From Dokdonella sp. (GTDB taxonomy: Bacteria > Pseudomonadota > Gammaproteobacteria > Xanthomonadales > Rhodanobacteraceae): a stretch of 64,000 nucleotides of DNA. The translations under genes and the position numbers were made by a program. Location: the NCBI RefSeq assembly GCF_017744955.1, contig NZ_JAGIAG010000006.1, positions 1 through 64,000 on the forward strand, written 5' to 3'. The notes beneath the pieces were generated by a model that saw only the letters and a list, made by a program, of their open reading frames with translations, had not been told where the DNA came from and made no database searches. This document shows, in pieces, positions 1 through 7,690 of the stretch (the stretch's first letter is position 1; each line of letters opens with the position of its first letter).

Positions 1-563
1 GCGACGCCGCGCTGGCCGAGCGCGAGGCCGCCGCGGCGCTGGCCGGGCCGGCGGCGGCGCTCGACGCCCGGCGCGGCGCATTGACCAGGCTGGTGCGGAT
101 CCGCGCGCTGCGCATCCTCGGCAGGCCGAAGGACGCCGACGACGCGCTCGCCGCGATGCGCACCTGGGCGCAGCGCGACGGTACGCCGACGGCACGCCTG
201 CACGTGTCGCTGGCGCTCGCCGAACGCAGTGCCGACGACGACGCCGCGACCGCCGCGACGCGCGTCGCGTTCGAACAGGCGCTCGACCAGGCCGAAGGCG
301 AGCGCATTCCCGCCGACCTGATGCAGGTGAGCCGCTCCTACGTGGGCTGGCTGACGCGGCAGCGGGACTTCCCGCGCGCCAGCGTCGTCGTCGAAGGCAT
401 CACCGCCTGGCGCGACCGCGACTACGACGCCGCGTTGCTGCATCTGCGCATCTTCCATGCCCTGCGCAACCCGGCCGCCTGGCCACCCGCCCTGGAAAAG
501 GCGCGCGCACTGGCCGGCGAACGCGTCGTTCCGGCGGAACTGACGCGAGCGCCGGAAACCTGA
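1..563 (+). CDS. C-terminal part of a helical-repeat (TPR-like) protein, 5' end outside window
   Basis: The frame is open from base 3 with no start needed inside the window, so this is the 3' end of a longer gene; a TTG at 81 is possible but unlikely as the true start. The visible 187 or so residues are Ala/Arg/Leu-rich amphipathic helices (for example LHVSLALAERSADDD and DYDAALLHLRIFHALRN) like the tails of TPR regulators or kinases in this group. No catalytic motif is visible. A GC-rich hairpin follows 50 bases downstream, so the gene ends its transcription unit. Function is unknown. It could be the TPR tail of a Ser/Thr kinase such as the one at 36556, or of a winged-helix regulator. Confidence 0.6.
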   Translation, partial: DAALAEREAAAALAGPAAALDARRGALTRLVRIRALRILGRPKDADDALAAMRTWAQRDGTPTARLHVSLALAERSADDDAATAATRVAFEQALDQAEGERIPADLMQVSRSYVGWLTRQRDFPRASVVVEGITAWRDRDYDAALLHLRIFHALRNPAAWPPALEKARALAGERVVPAELTRAPET

Positions 564-612
564 ATTTTCCCTGCCGATCGCGCACTTGGCCTGGACCTGA
601 GGAAAACCTGAT

Positions 613-629
613 GCGGCCGTGACGGCCGC
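613..629 (+). terminator. GC-rich hairpin after the first gene
   Basis: A perfect 7-bp stem, GCGGCCG (613-619) with CGGCCGC (623-629), closes on a TGA loop. There is no strong T tract, so it is a terminator-like hairpin rather than a classical intrinsic terminator. Confidence 0.4.
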
Positions 630-723
630 GTCATGCAGGCGCGCACCCGTCTTCCGATAGTCGGGAAGCGGGCCGGTCGACCGTGACGCGCTCCGCTTCC
701 GCCCTCCATTCGAGAGATCCCCT

Positions 724-2712
724 GTGCCCAACAACCGCATCCTCGCCGCCGTGATCGCCGGCGCGATCTCGCTCACGTCTTCCTGCTTCGCCGCCGACGA
801 CGTACCCGATCCCGATTTCGGCACGCAGGGCTTCGCCTACCTGTCGATCGACGGCGTCGAAGGCCACGAACTGCGCACCAGCGCCGTGATCGTCCTGCCC
901 GACGGCAAGCTGCTGTTCGGCGGCTCGCGCAACAGGCTGATCGAAGGCAACCCCGATCCGCACATGCGCGGCCTGCTCGCGCGCATGAACGCCGACGGCT
1001 CGGTCGACACCGGCTTCGGCAGCGACCCGAACAATCCGGGGCTGGTCGTGCTGCCCGACATGGCGCCCGGCACGCAGCAGCAGCAGGTCGAAACGCTGCT
1101 GCGTCTCGCCGACGGCTCGATCTTCGTCGCCGGCAGTGCCGACGCCTTCGCTCCGCTGACCGGCTTCGCGCTCAAGCTCACCGCGCAAGGAGAACCCGCC
1201 AAGGGCTTCACGCCCGTGTCGATGGCGCGCACGCGCCTGCACGCCAGCGCCGTCGACAGCCAGGGCCGCATCCTGCTCGTCGGCGACCGCCCCTCGGCCG
1301 GCCTGTCCGAAGCCATCGTCGTGCGCCTGACCGGCGACGGCGCCTTCGACACCACCTTCGGCGACGACGCTAACGGCATCGTGCGGCTGGCCGGATCGGC
1401 CGCGCAGGGATCGAGCTACCTGTCCTCGGTCACGGTCGTCGAGGGCGATCGCATCCTTGTCGGCGGCGCCTTCGAATCGCAGGGCGAAGGGCTCGGCACC
1501 GACTTCTCGCTGGCGCGGCTCGACGCGGACGGGCGCCTCGACGCCACGTTCGCCGGCGACGGCTGGCGCCGGTTCCGCATGCCCGACGACGCCTCGCTGG
1601 TCAATGGCGTCGACTACATCCTGCCGACCCCGGACGGCAAGTTCGTGCTGGCCGGCCACCGCGAGGACGCCGCCACCGGCGTGTACCCGCTGCTGCTGCG
1701 CGTCGACGCCGACGGTGCCACCGACGCCACCTTCGGCGACGAACAGACGCCCGGCTACCAGCCGCTGGTGGTCGCTCCTGCGGCGTGGAACCGCTACCCG
1801 GCCGGCATCGTGCGCCTGGGCGACGGCAAGCTGCTGGTCGGCATCACCTACGCCGGCCCCGGCAAGCAGGACTTCATCGCGCTGCGCACGTCCGCAGACG
1901 GCCAGCCGGATGCGGAGTTCGGCGAGCAGGGTCAGGTCCAGTTCGACCTCGCGCCGGAAGGCATCTACAGCAACCTGACCGCGGTCGCGCTGCAGGACGG
2001 CCGGCCGATTCTCGCCGGCTCGGTCAAGCGCTCCCTCTCGTCGGGCCTGGTCGACCTCGCCGCGGTCCGGCTCGGCGACGGCGGCGCGATCGACGACACG
2101 ATCTTCGCGAACGGCTTCGAGGGCGCGCCGACCGAGGCGCTGACGAACTACGACGACCTCGAAGAAGGCTTCAAGGGCACCGTCTTTCACCACAACGGCG
2201 TGACCTATCGCGAGATCAACAACCTCGGCGGCGTGTTCCCGGACGGCTCCACCTTCGACGCGGAGTACGTGGGCGACAACGTCCTCATCGACGACGCCAA
2301 GCTGCTGTTCAAGGACTTCACGTCGTTCGGCAGCTCGCCGAACGTGCTGGGCTTCGGCCGCGCCCTCATCCCGGGGCCGAACATCTCCCTCAGCCCGCTC
2401 GTGCGCGCGACGATGGACCTCGACGCCCCCGCCAGCGCGGCCAGCTTCGAAGCGATGTTCTACGAGAATGGTCCATGGGGCGGCATCGAGCTGCACCTGG
2501 ATGCCTACCGCGGCGAGGAGCTGGTCGCTTCGGACTCGGTCACCCTCAGCGACCTCGGCGGTCGCGACGACCTCACGACGCGCACCTTCTCCGTCGCCGG
2601 CGCGACGTTCGACTCGCTGCGCTTCTACGCGACCTTCGACGGCCAGCCGTCGGCCCCGCGCGTGATCGTCGACAATCTCCGCGTGATGCCGGCGGGCGCC
2701 CCGGCGCGCTGA
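724..2712 (+). CDS. Secreted delta-60 repeat protein with C-terminal beta-rich domain
   Basis: A 662-residue exported protein that starts at GTG (724), with a purine-rich GAGAG about 10 bases upstream. Residues 1-24 form a signal peptide ending SSCFA-A. About six delta-60 type units follow over residues 28-450, each marked by a (D)xxFG or FA turn: DPDFGTQG, DTGFGSDP, DTTFGDDA, DATFAGDG, DATFGDEQ, DAEFGEQG. Such repeats are predicted to form a beta-propeller-like fold. Next comes the short motif IFANGFEG (around 460), often seen in secreted proteins of this lineage, and a roughly 190-residue beta-sandwich-like domain that may bind carbohydrate or serve as an anchor. No enzyme motif is visible. 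A strong hairpin directly downstream makes it monocistronic. Export is well supported; the function is unknown. Confidence 0.8.
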   Translation: MPNNRILAAVIAGAISLTSSCFAADDVPDPDFGTQGFAYLSIDGVEGHELRTSAVIVLPDGKLLFGGSRNRLIEGNPDPHMRGLLARMNADGSVDTGFGSDPNNPGLVVLPDMAPGTQQQQVETLLRLADGSIFVAGSADAFAPLTGFALKLTAQGEPAKGFTPVSMARTRLHASAVDSQGRILLVGDRPSAGLSEAIVVRLTGDGAFDTTFGDDANGIVRLAGSAAQGSSYLSSVTVVEGDRILVGGAFESQGEGLGTDFSLARLDADGRLDATFAGDGWRRFRMPDDASLVNGVDYILPTPDGKFVLAGHREDAATGVYPLLLRVDADGATDATFGDEQTPGYQPLVVAPAAWNRYPAGIVRLGDGKLLVGITYAGPGKQDFIALRTSADGQPDAEFGEQGQVQFDLAPEGIYSNLTAVALQDGRPILAGSVKRSLSSGLVDLAAVRLGDGGAIDDTIFANGFEGAPTEALTNYDDLEEGFKGTVFHHNGVTYREINNLGGVFPDGSTFDAEYVGDNVLIDDAKLLFKDFTSFGSSPNVLGFGRALIPGPNISLSPLVRATMDLDAPASAASFEAMFYENGPWGGIELHLDAYRGEELVASDSVTLSDLGGRDDLTTRTFSVAGATFDSLRFYATFDGQPSAPRVIVDNLRVMPAGAPAR

Positions 2713-2724
2713 TCGTCCACGCGA

Positions 2725-2755
2725 TTCCGGCCGGCGCTGCTCGCGCCGGCCGGAA
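2725..2755 (+). terminator. Strong hairpin after the delta-60 protein gene
   Basis: A perfect 13-bp stem (TTCCGGCCGGCGC at 2725-2737 with GCGCCGGCCGGAA at 2743-2755) and a 5-base loop, followed by CACTTT. It sits 13 bases after the stop codon and insulates the ABC locus from the gene upstream. Confidence 0.65.
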
Positions 2756-2886
2756 CACTTTCCAGGCGCGCCCGGAGCACCGCGCGCGCCGCACGGCGAT
2801 CGGCGGACGCTCCCGCTCGATCCGGCACGCTGCTCTCCGGCGGGACCACGTCGCCGCCGACCCTGCCTGCTGCGCACATCCGCGGA

Positions 2887-2941
2887 CACGGCCGTGCCCG
2901 CAGTGTTCGCCGCCGATCGGCGGTGCTGTCCGATTCCGGAC
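2887..2941 (+). promoter_or_regulatory. Cluster of palindromes, candidate activator sites
   Basis: Three short perfect dyads lie in 55 bases: CACGGCCGTG (2887-2896), CCGCCGATCGGCGG (2910-2923) and GTCCG-ATTC-CGGAC (2928-2941). They lie about 100-150 bases upstream of the predicted sigma-54 start site near 3041, the usual position of upstream activating sequences for NtrC-family regulators. That they bind the regulator encoded at 30719 is inference. The rest of the 329-base intergenic stretch (2713-3041) shows only the terminator hairpin and the promoter listed here. Confidence 0.35.
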
Positions 2942-3014
2942 GCCCGCCGCGGACGGCATCCGAACGCCGAAATCTTCGCAATAGAAAACAACGAGTTGGC
3001 GAGCATTCTCGCGC

Positions 3015-3030
3015 TGGCACGGTACGTGCT
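3015..3030 (+). promoter_or_regulatory. Sigma-54 (RpoN) type -24/-12 promoter
   Basis: The sequence TGGCACG-GTAC-GTGCT matches the consensus TGGCACG-N4-TTGCW except for one base (G for the first T of the -12 box). The GG of -24 (3016-3017) and the GC of -12 (3028-3029) have the required spacing. It lies 12 bases before the adaptor ATG (3042), which puts the predicted start site at about 3040-3042. The message would be leaderless or nearly so. An NtrC-family activator gene closes the same locus. Confidence 0.65.
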
Positions 3031-3041
3031 ATCGAGAGATC

Positions 3042-4295
3042 ATGGACATCGCCCGCCCCGAACTCAAACAGCGCAAACGCCGCCGTCAACTCACCCTCGC
3101 CGCCGTCGCCGCCGGCCTGCTCGTCGCCGCCGGCATCGGCCTGGCCCGTCTCGGGCCCGCGCTGCCGTCGGTCGATCGCAGCAGCGTCCTGGTCGACACC
3201 GTCAAGCGCGGCGAACTGCTGCGCGAAGTGCGCGGCCCCGGCACCCTGGTGCCGAAGGAGATCCGCTGGATCGCCTCCGAGACCGCCGCCCGCGTCGAAC
3301 GCATCGTGGTCAAGCCCGGCGCCGCGGTGCAGCCGGACACCATCATCCTCGAACTCAGCAACCCGGAACTGCAGGACCAGCTGCTCGTCGCCAAGACGGC
3401 CGTGACCGCGGCCGAATCCGATCTCGCCGCCAAGCGCACCGATCTCAAGTCCAAGCTGCTCGACGAGCAATCCGCCCTCGCCGCCGCCACCAGCGACTAC
3501 GAGACCGCGCGCATGCAGGCCGAGGCCGAGAAGACCGTCGCCGAGAAAGGCGTGATCCCGGCCGTGCAGTACAAGAAGAGCCTGGTCACGCTCGAGCAGC
3601 TGAAGACGCGCATGACGATCGAACAGCAGCGCGTCGCCGAGTTCGGCCGCAACATCGCCGCCCAGCTCGCCGCCGAACAGGCGCGCCTCGACCAGCTGAC
3701 CGGCACTCGCGAGCTGCGCCAGCGCCAGGTCGACGCGCTGCACGTGCGCGCCGGCATCGCCGGCGTGCTGCAGCGGGTGCCGCTCGAGGAAGGCCAGCAG
3801 GTCGCCGCCGGCACCAACCTCGCGCGCGTGGCGCGGCCCGGCGAGCTGATGGCCGAGCTGCGCATTGCCGAGACGCAGGCGAAGGACATCACGCTCGACC
3901 AGCCGGTGCGCGTCGACACGCGCAACGGCATCGTCGAAGGCAAGGTGCTGCGCGTCGATCCGGCGGTGCAGAACGGCAGCGTGCAGGTCGACGTCGAACT
4001 GACCGGCAAGCTGCCGCCCGGCGCGCGTCCGGACCTGTCGGTCGACGGCACCATCGAGATCGAACGCCTGCCCGACGTGCTCTACGTCGGCCGCCCCGCG
4101 TTCGGCCAGCCCGATTCGGAAGTGCGCCTGTTCCGCGTCGATCCGGCCGACGGCGTCGCCGCGCGCGTGCCGGTGCGGCTCGGCAAGAGTTCGGTCAACC
4201 AGGTCGAGGTGCAGCAAGGCCTCGCCGCCGGCGATCGCGTGGTGCTGTCCGATACCAGCGCCTACGACCAGTACGACCGCATCCGCCTGAAGTAA
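3042..4295 (+). CDS. HlyD/MacA-like periplasmic adaptor (membrane fusion protein)
   Basis: A 417-residue adaptor expected to link an inner-membrane ABC exporter to an outer-membrane channel. A basic N-terminus (KQRKRRR) is followed by one membrane helix (about 16-36). A lipoyl/barrel-sandwich half comes next (about 50-110, with RIVVKPGAAVQPDT). A long helical hairpin follows (about 115-235; Ala/Glu/Gln/Lys-rich heptads). Then come the second lipoyl half (VDALHVRAGIAGVLQRV), a beta-barrel domain and a membrane-proximal domain ending at residue 417. ATG at 3042 fits the helix position; the ribosome site is weak (GAGAG) and the sigma-54 promoter is almost on top of it. It is the first gene of the exporter array and the only adaptor in the window; no TolC-like gene is present. 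Confidence 0.9.
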   Translation: MDIARPELKQRKRRRQLTLAAVAAGLLVAAGIGLARLGPALPSVDRSSVLVDTVKRGELLREVRGPGTLVPKEIRWIASETAARVERIVVKPGAAVQPDTIILELSNPELQDQLLVAKTAVTAAESDLAAKRTDLKSKLLDEQSALAAATSDYETARMQAEAEKTVAEKGVIPAVQYKKSLVTLEQLKTRMTIEQQRVAEFGRNIAAQLAAEQARLDQLTGTRELRQRQVDALHVRAGIAGVLQRVPLEEGQQVAAGTNLARVARPGELMAELRIAETQAKDITLDQPVRVDTRNGIVEGKVLRVDPAVQNGSVQVDVELTGKLPPGARPDLSVDGTIEIERLPDVLYVGRPAFGQPDSEVRLFRVDPADGVAARVPVRLGKSSVNQVEVQQGLAAGDRVVLSDTSAYDQYDRIRLK

Positions 4296-4408
4296 CCGCG
4301 ATCGAGACGGACGACACGCATGCGACCCGACACGACTTCCGCCCGCCTCGCCATTTCGCGAACGCGTGAATCCATTTGCTTCGACTTCGCATCTGAAGTG
4401 CGCGACGG

Positions 4409-4428
4409 ATTCCCGCTGCCGTGGGAAT
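4409..4428. repeat. Degenerate copy of the 'VIPAKAGIQ'-type dispersed repeat
   Basis: The inverted repeat ATTCCC (4409-4414) / GGGAAT (4423-4428) followed by GACGAAGAA is the typical core of small intergenic repeats whose spurious translations read VIPxxAGI or SFPRxRES. It lies in the 173-base gap between the adaptor and ATPase genes. Related cores are at 51945 and 63613. Confidence 0.5.
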
Positions 4429-4468
4429 GACGAAGAACATCCCCTTTCACCCACTCGGCGACCGCCTC

Positions 4469-5242
4469 ATGACTTCCAACACCCTCATCCATCTCGACGC
4501 GATCAAGAAAGTCTTCCTGACCGACGAAGTCGAGACGCACGCGCTCGCCGAGGTGCACTTCGACATCGTCAAGGGCGAGTACGTCTCGATCACCGGGCCG
4601 TCCGGCTGCGGCAAGTCGACCCTGCTGGCGATCCTCGGCCTGCTCGACACGCCGAGCGGCGGCGCCTACCGGCTGAACGGCCGCGAGGTCGCCGACATCG
4701 GCGCCAGCGAGCGCGCGGCGATCCGCAACCAGGAGATCGGCTTCGTGTTCCAGGCCTTCAACCTGATCGGCGACCTGACCGTGTTCGAGAACGTCGAGCT
4801 GCCGCTGACTTATCGCGACGGCGTCTCCAAGGCCGAGCGCCGCGATCGCGCGGTCCACGCGCTCGAACGCGTCGGCATGGCGCATCGCGTGAAGCACTAC
4901 CCGGCGCAGCTGTCCGGCGGTCAGCAGCAGCGCGTCGCCGTCGCACGCGCGCTGGTCGGACAGCCGTCGATCCTGCTCGCCGACGAACCGACCGGCAACC
5001 TCGACTCGAAGAACGGCGAGGCGGTGATGAACCTGCTCGACGAGCTGCACAAGGCCGGCTCGACGATCTGCATGGTCACCCACGATCCGCGCTACGCCGA
5101 TTTCGCCGACCGCAAGATCTTCATGTTCGACGGCCGCATCGTCGACGAGGAAACCATGCACCGGCTGCGCCACGAGGAGGACCAGCGCCTGATCCGTCCC
5201 GCGCGCGCCGCCGCGCAGCCCGCCGTCGCCGTCCAGGAATAG
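4469..5242 (+). CDS. MacB/LolD-type ABC transporter ATPase (first of two)
   Basis: A 257-residue nucleotide-binding subunit that powers the FtsX-type permeases downstream. All catalytic elements are present: Walker A GPSGCGKST, Q-loop FVFQAFNLIGD, signature LSGGQQQRVAVARAL, Walker B ILLADEPTGNLDS with an intact D-loop, and H-loop VTHDPRYA. ATG at 4469 is chosen because it fits the family's short N-terminus; an in-frame GTG at 4421 would add residues encoded by the dispersed repeat. The C-terminal 30 residues are an Arg/Ala-rich extension. The first permease starts 5 bases after its stop codon, which indicates co-translation. The family is associated with mechanotransmission rather than classical transport (MacB, LolCDE, FtsEX). 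Confidence 0.93.
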   Translation: MTSNTLIHLDAIKKVFLTDEVETHALAEVHFDIVKGEYVSITGPSGCGKSTLLAILGLLDTPSGGAYRLNGREVADIGASERAAIRNQEIGFVFQAFNLIGDLTVFENVELPLTYRDGVSKAERRDRAVHALERVGMAHRVKHYPAQLSGGQQQRVAVARALVGQPSILLADEPTGNLDSKNGEAVMNLLDELHKAGSTICMVTHDPRYADFADRKIFMFDGRIVDEETMHRLRHEEDQRLIRPARAAAQPAVAVQE

Positions 5243-5247
5243 CCGCC

Positions 5248-7680
5248 ATGCCGTCGGCCGCCCATCTGCGTCAAGTTCTGCGGGGCCTGCTGCGCCAGCC
5301 GGGCTTCAGCCTGTTCACGATCTCGACGCTGGCGATCGGCATCGCGGTGGCGGTCACCTTGTTCAGCGCCGTCCATTCCCTGCTGCTGAGCCCGGTGTCG
5401 GGACTGCGCGACGCGGACCGCCTGATCGAGATCACCGGCCGCTCGGACAACGGCGGCTACGACACGTTTTCGGCGCCGGACTACGCCGATCTCGCCGCGC
5501 GCACGCACGACGTCGCCGATCTCGTCGCCTACCGCTACGAGGCGATGAACCTCACCCGCGGCGGCGAACCGCAGCGCGCCATGGGCGTCGTCGTCAGCGG
5601 CAACTACTTCGCCACCCTCGGCATCGCGGCGCACCGCGGCCGCCTGATCGCAGCGGACGACGACAGGAACGGCGCCGCGCCGGTCGTCGTCGCCAGCTTC
5701 GCCGCGTGGCGGAAGTTCTTCGACGGCGACGAGAGCGTGATCGGCAAGCCCGTTTCGATCAACGGCCAGAGCTTCACCCTCGTCGGCGTGAGCGCGCCGG
5801 AGTTCCGCGGCACGCTGACGGTGCTCGCTCCGATGTTCTACGCGCCGCTGCACCAGCTGCCGTTGCTGCAGCCCGCCGCCGCGCAGCGGCTGGACCAGCG
5901 CACGACGAGCTGGCTCGCGCTCGTCGCCCGCCTCGCTCCCGGAGCGACGGCGGCGGTCGCCGCGGAGCGGCTCGGCATCGCCGCGAACGAACTCGAAGCG
6001 AGCTATCCGCGCGCCGACCGCCGCGGCCGGATCGCGATCGAGGCGACTGCGCTGCGCGGCGTTCCCGGATTCCTGCGCGGCGGCCTGATCGCCTTCTCCG
6101 CGCTGTTGTTCGCGCTCACCGGCATGCTGCTCCTGCTCGCCTGCGTCAACGTCGCCTCGATGCTGCTCGCCCGCGGCGAGGCCAGGCGCGGCGAGATCGC
6201 GCTGCGCTACGTGCTCGGAGCGACGCGGCGACGCATCGCCGCCGGACTGGTCGGCGAGAACCTGCTGCTGGCGCTGGCCGCGGCAGCCGTCGGACTCGCC
6301 CTCGGCGTGGCGGCCTGCCGTCTGCTCGCACGCGTCGACCTGCCGACGCCGGTACCGGTCTCGATCGACATCCCGATCGACGCCGCGGCCTTCGCCTTCG
6401 CGCTCGGTTGCGCCTTGGTCTGCACGCTCGCGATGGGCCTGCTGCCGGCATTGCGCGTCTCGGCGACGGCACCGGCGGCGAACGAGGCGCTGGCCGCTTC
6501 CACGCGCGCGACCGGCGGCCGCTCGCGCCTCGGCGCGACGCTGGTCGTCACGCAGATCGCGCTGACGATGGTGCTGCTCGCCGGCGGCGCCCTGTTCCTG
6601 CACGCGCTCCAGCGCGCTGCGACGATCGACCTGGGCTTCGACGCGCGCAACGTGGTCGCCGCCGATTTCGACCTCGAGCCGAGCGGCTACGCCACGCCGC
6701 GCCAGCTCGCCCTGCAGGACGAACTGCTCGAACGGGCGCGCGCGGTTCCCGGCATCGAACACGCCGCGCTCGCGGCGGAAGTGCCGCTCAATCTCGATCG
6801 CATGATGTTCGGCGACTTCGACCTCGGCGGCGAACGGGTCACGCCATTCGCCAACCTCGTCTCACCGGGCTTCTTCGCCACGCTGCGCGCCGACCTGCAA
6901 GGCCGCGACTTCGACGCGCGCGACCGTGCCGAGGCGGCGCCCGTGTGCATCGTCAACGGCGCGCTGGCGCGCCGCCTGGCACCGGGCGGCGACGTGCTCG
7001 GGCGCACGTTCGCCTTCGGCGATCCCGGTGAAACGCCCAAGCGCTTGACCGTGATCGGCGTCGTGCCGAACGGCAAGTACTCCTCGCTGACCGAAGTCGA
7101 GCAGCCGTTCCTGTTCCTGCCGCTCGCGCAATGGCCGCACGCGCGCACCTCCCTGCTCGCGCGCGGCACGCTGCCGATCGCAACGGCCGCGCAGAGCCTG
7201 CGCGAGACCTGGCGCGCGCTCGATCCCGGCATACCGGCGCCGTCGGTCCGCTCGTTCGACGAGATACTCGGCCTGTCCCTGCTGCCGCAGAAGATCGCCG
7301 GCTTCGTCTCCGGCGCGCTCGGTCTGGTCGGCCTGCTGCTCGCCGCCGTCGGTCTGTACGGCCTGATCTCGATCCAGGTCGCCCGACGCACGCGGGAGAT
7401 CGGCGTGCGCCTCGCGCTCGGCGCGAGCCCGCGGCGGATCCTGAGCGAGATCCTGCGGCGCGGCGCGCGACTGTCGGCGCTCGGCCTGGCCGCCGGCGGA
7501 ATCCTCGCCGGCGGCGGCGCCCTGCTCGTGTCCGAACTCCTGTTCGGCCTCGATCTGGGCACCTTCGCCGCCTTCGTCGGCGCCGCGAGCGTGCTCGCCG
7601 CCACCGCCCTCGTCGCCTCGTGGCTGCCCGCGCGCCGTGCCGCGCGCATCCAGCCGGTCGAAGCCCTGCGTTACGAATGA
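5248..7680 (+). CDS. MacB/FtsX-type ABC permease 1 of 10 (ADOP type)
   Basis: An 810-residue permease of the 'duplicated' type. Membrane helix 1 (about 20-45) leads into a MacB-like periplasmic core domain. A first FtsX domain starts near 280 (LLLLACVNVASMLLARGEA with the cytoplasmic segment RGEIALRYVLGAT). A further helix pair follows near 425 (LGATLVVTQIALTMVLLAGG), then a second periplasmic domain and a C-terminal FtsX domain (LLLAAVGLYGLISIQ, then REIGVRLALGASPRR). It ends in the family tail PARRAARIQPVEALRYE. ATG 5248 is preferred over upstream in-frame starts because those run through the ATPase gene in another frame. As the permease closest to the intact ATPase it is the most likely direct partner. 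Confidence 0.9.
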   Translation: MPSAAHLRQVLRGLLRQPGFSLFTISTLAIGIAVAVTLFSAVHSLLLSPVSGLRDADRLIEITGRSDNGGYDTFSAPDYADLAARTHDVADLVAYRYEAMNLTRGGEPQRAMGVVVSGNYFATLGIAAHRGRLIAADDDRNGAAPVVVASFAAWRKFFDGDESVIGKPVSINGQSFTLVGVSAPEFRGTLTVLAPMFYAPLHQLPLLQPAAAQRLDQRTTSWLALVARLAPGATAAVAAERLGIAANELEASYPRADRRGRIAIEATALRGVPGFLRGGLIAFSALLFALTGMLLLLACVNVASMLLARGEARRGEIALRYVLGATRRRIAAGLVGENLLLALAAAAVGLALGVAACRLLARVDLPTPVPVSIDIPIDAAAFAFALGCALVCTLAMGLLPALRVSATAPAANEALAASTRATGGRSRLGATLVVTQIALTMVLLAGGALFLHALQRAATIDLGFDARNVVAADFDLEPSGYATPRQLALQDELLERARAVPGIEHAALAAEVPLNLDRMMFGDFDLGGERVTPFANLVSPGFFATLRADLQGRDFDARDRAEAAPVCIVNGALARRLAPGGDVLGRTFAFGDPGETPKRLTVIGVVPNGKYSSLTEVEQPFLFLPLAQWPHARTSLLARGTLPIATAAQSLRETWRALDPGIPAPSVRSFDEILGLSLLPQKIAGFVSGALGLVGLLLAAVGLYGLISIQVARRTREIGVRLALGASPRRILSEILRRGARLSALGLAAGGILAGGGALLVSELLFGLDLGTFAAFVGAASVLAATALVASWLPARRAARIQPVEALRYE

Positions 7681-7690
7681 CGGACCTGCC

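Noticed and set aside
4366..5247. N-terminal extension of permease 1 through the ATPase gene
   Set aside because: The frame is open only because of GC bias; the extension is Arg/Pro-rich and overlaps the full ATPase gene, and the real N-terminus at 5248 matches the family.
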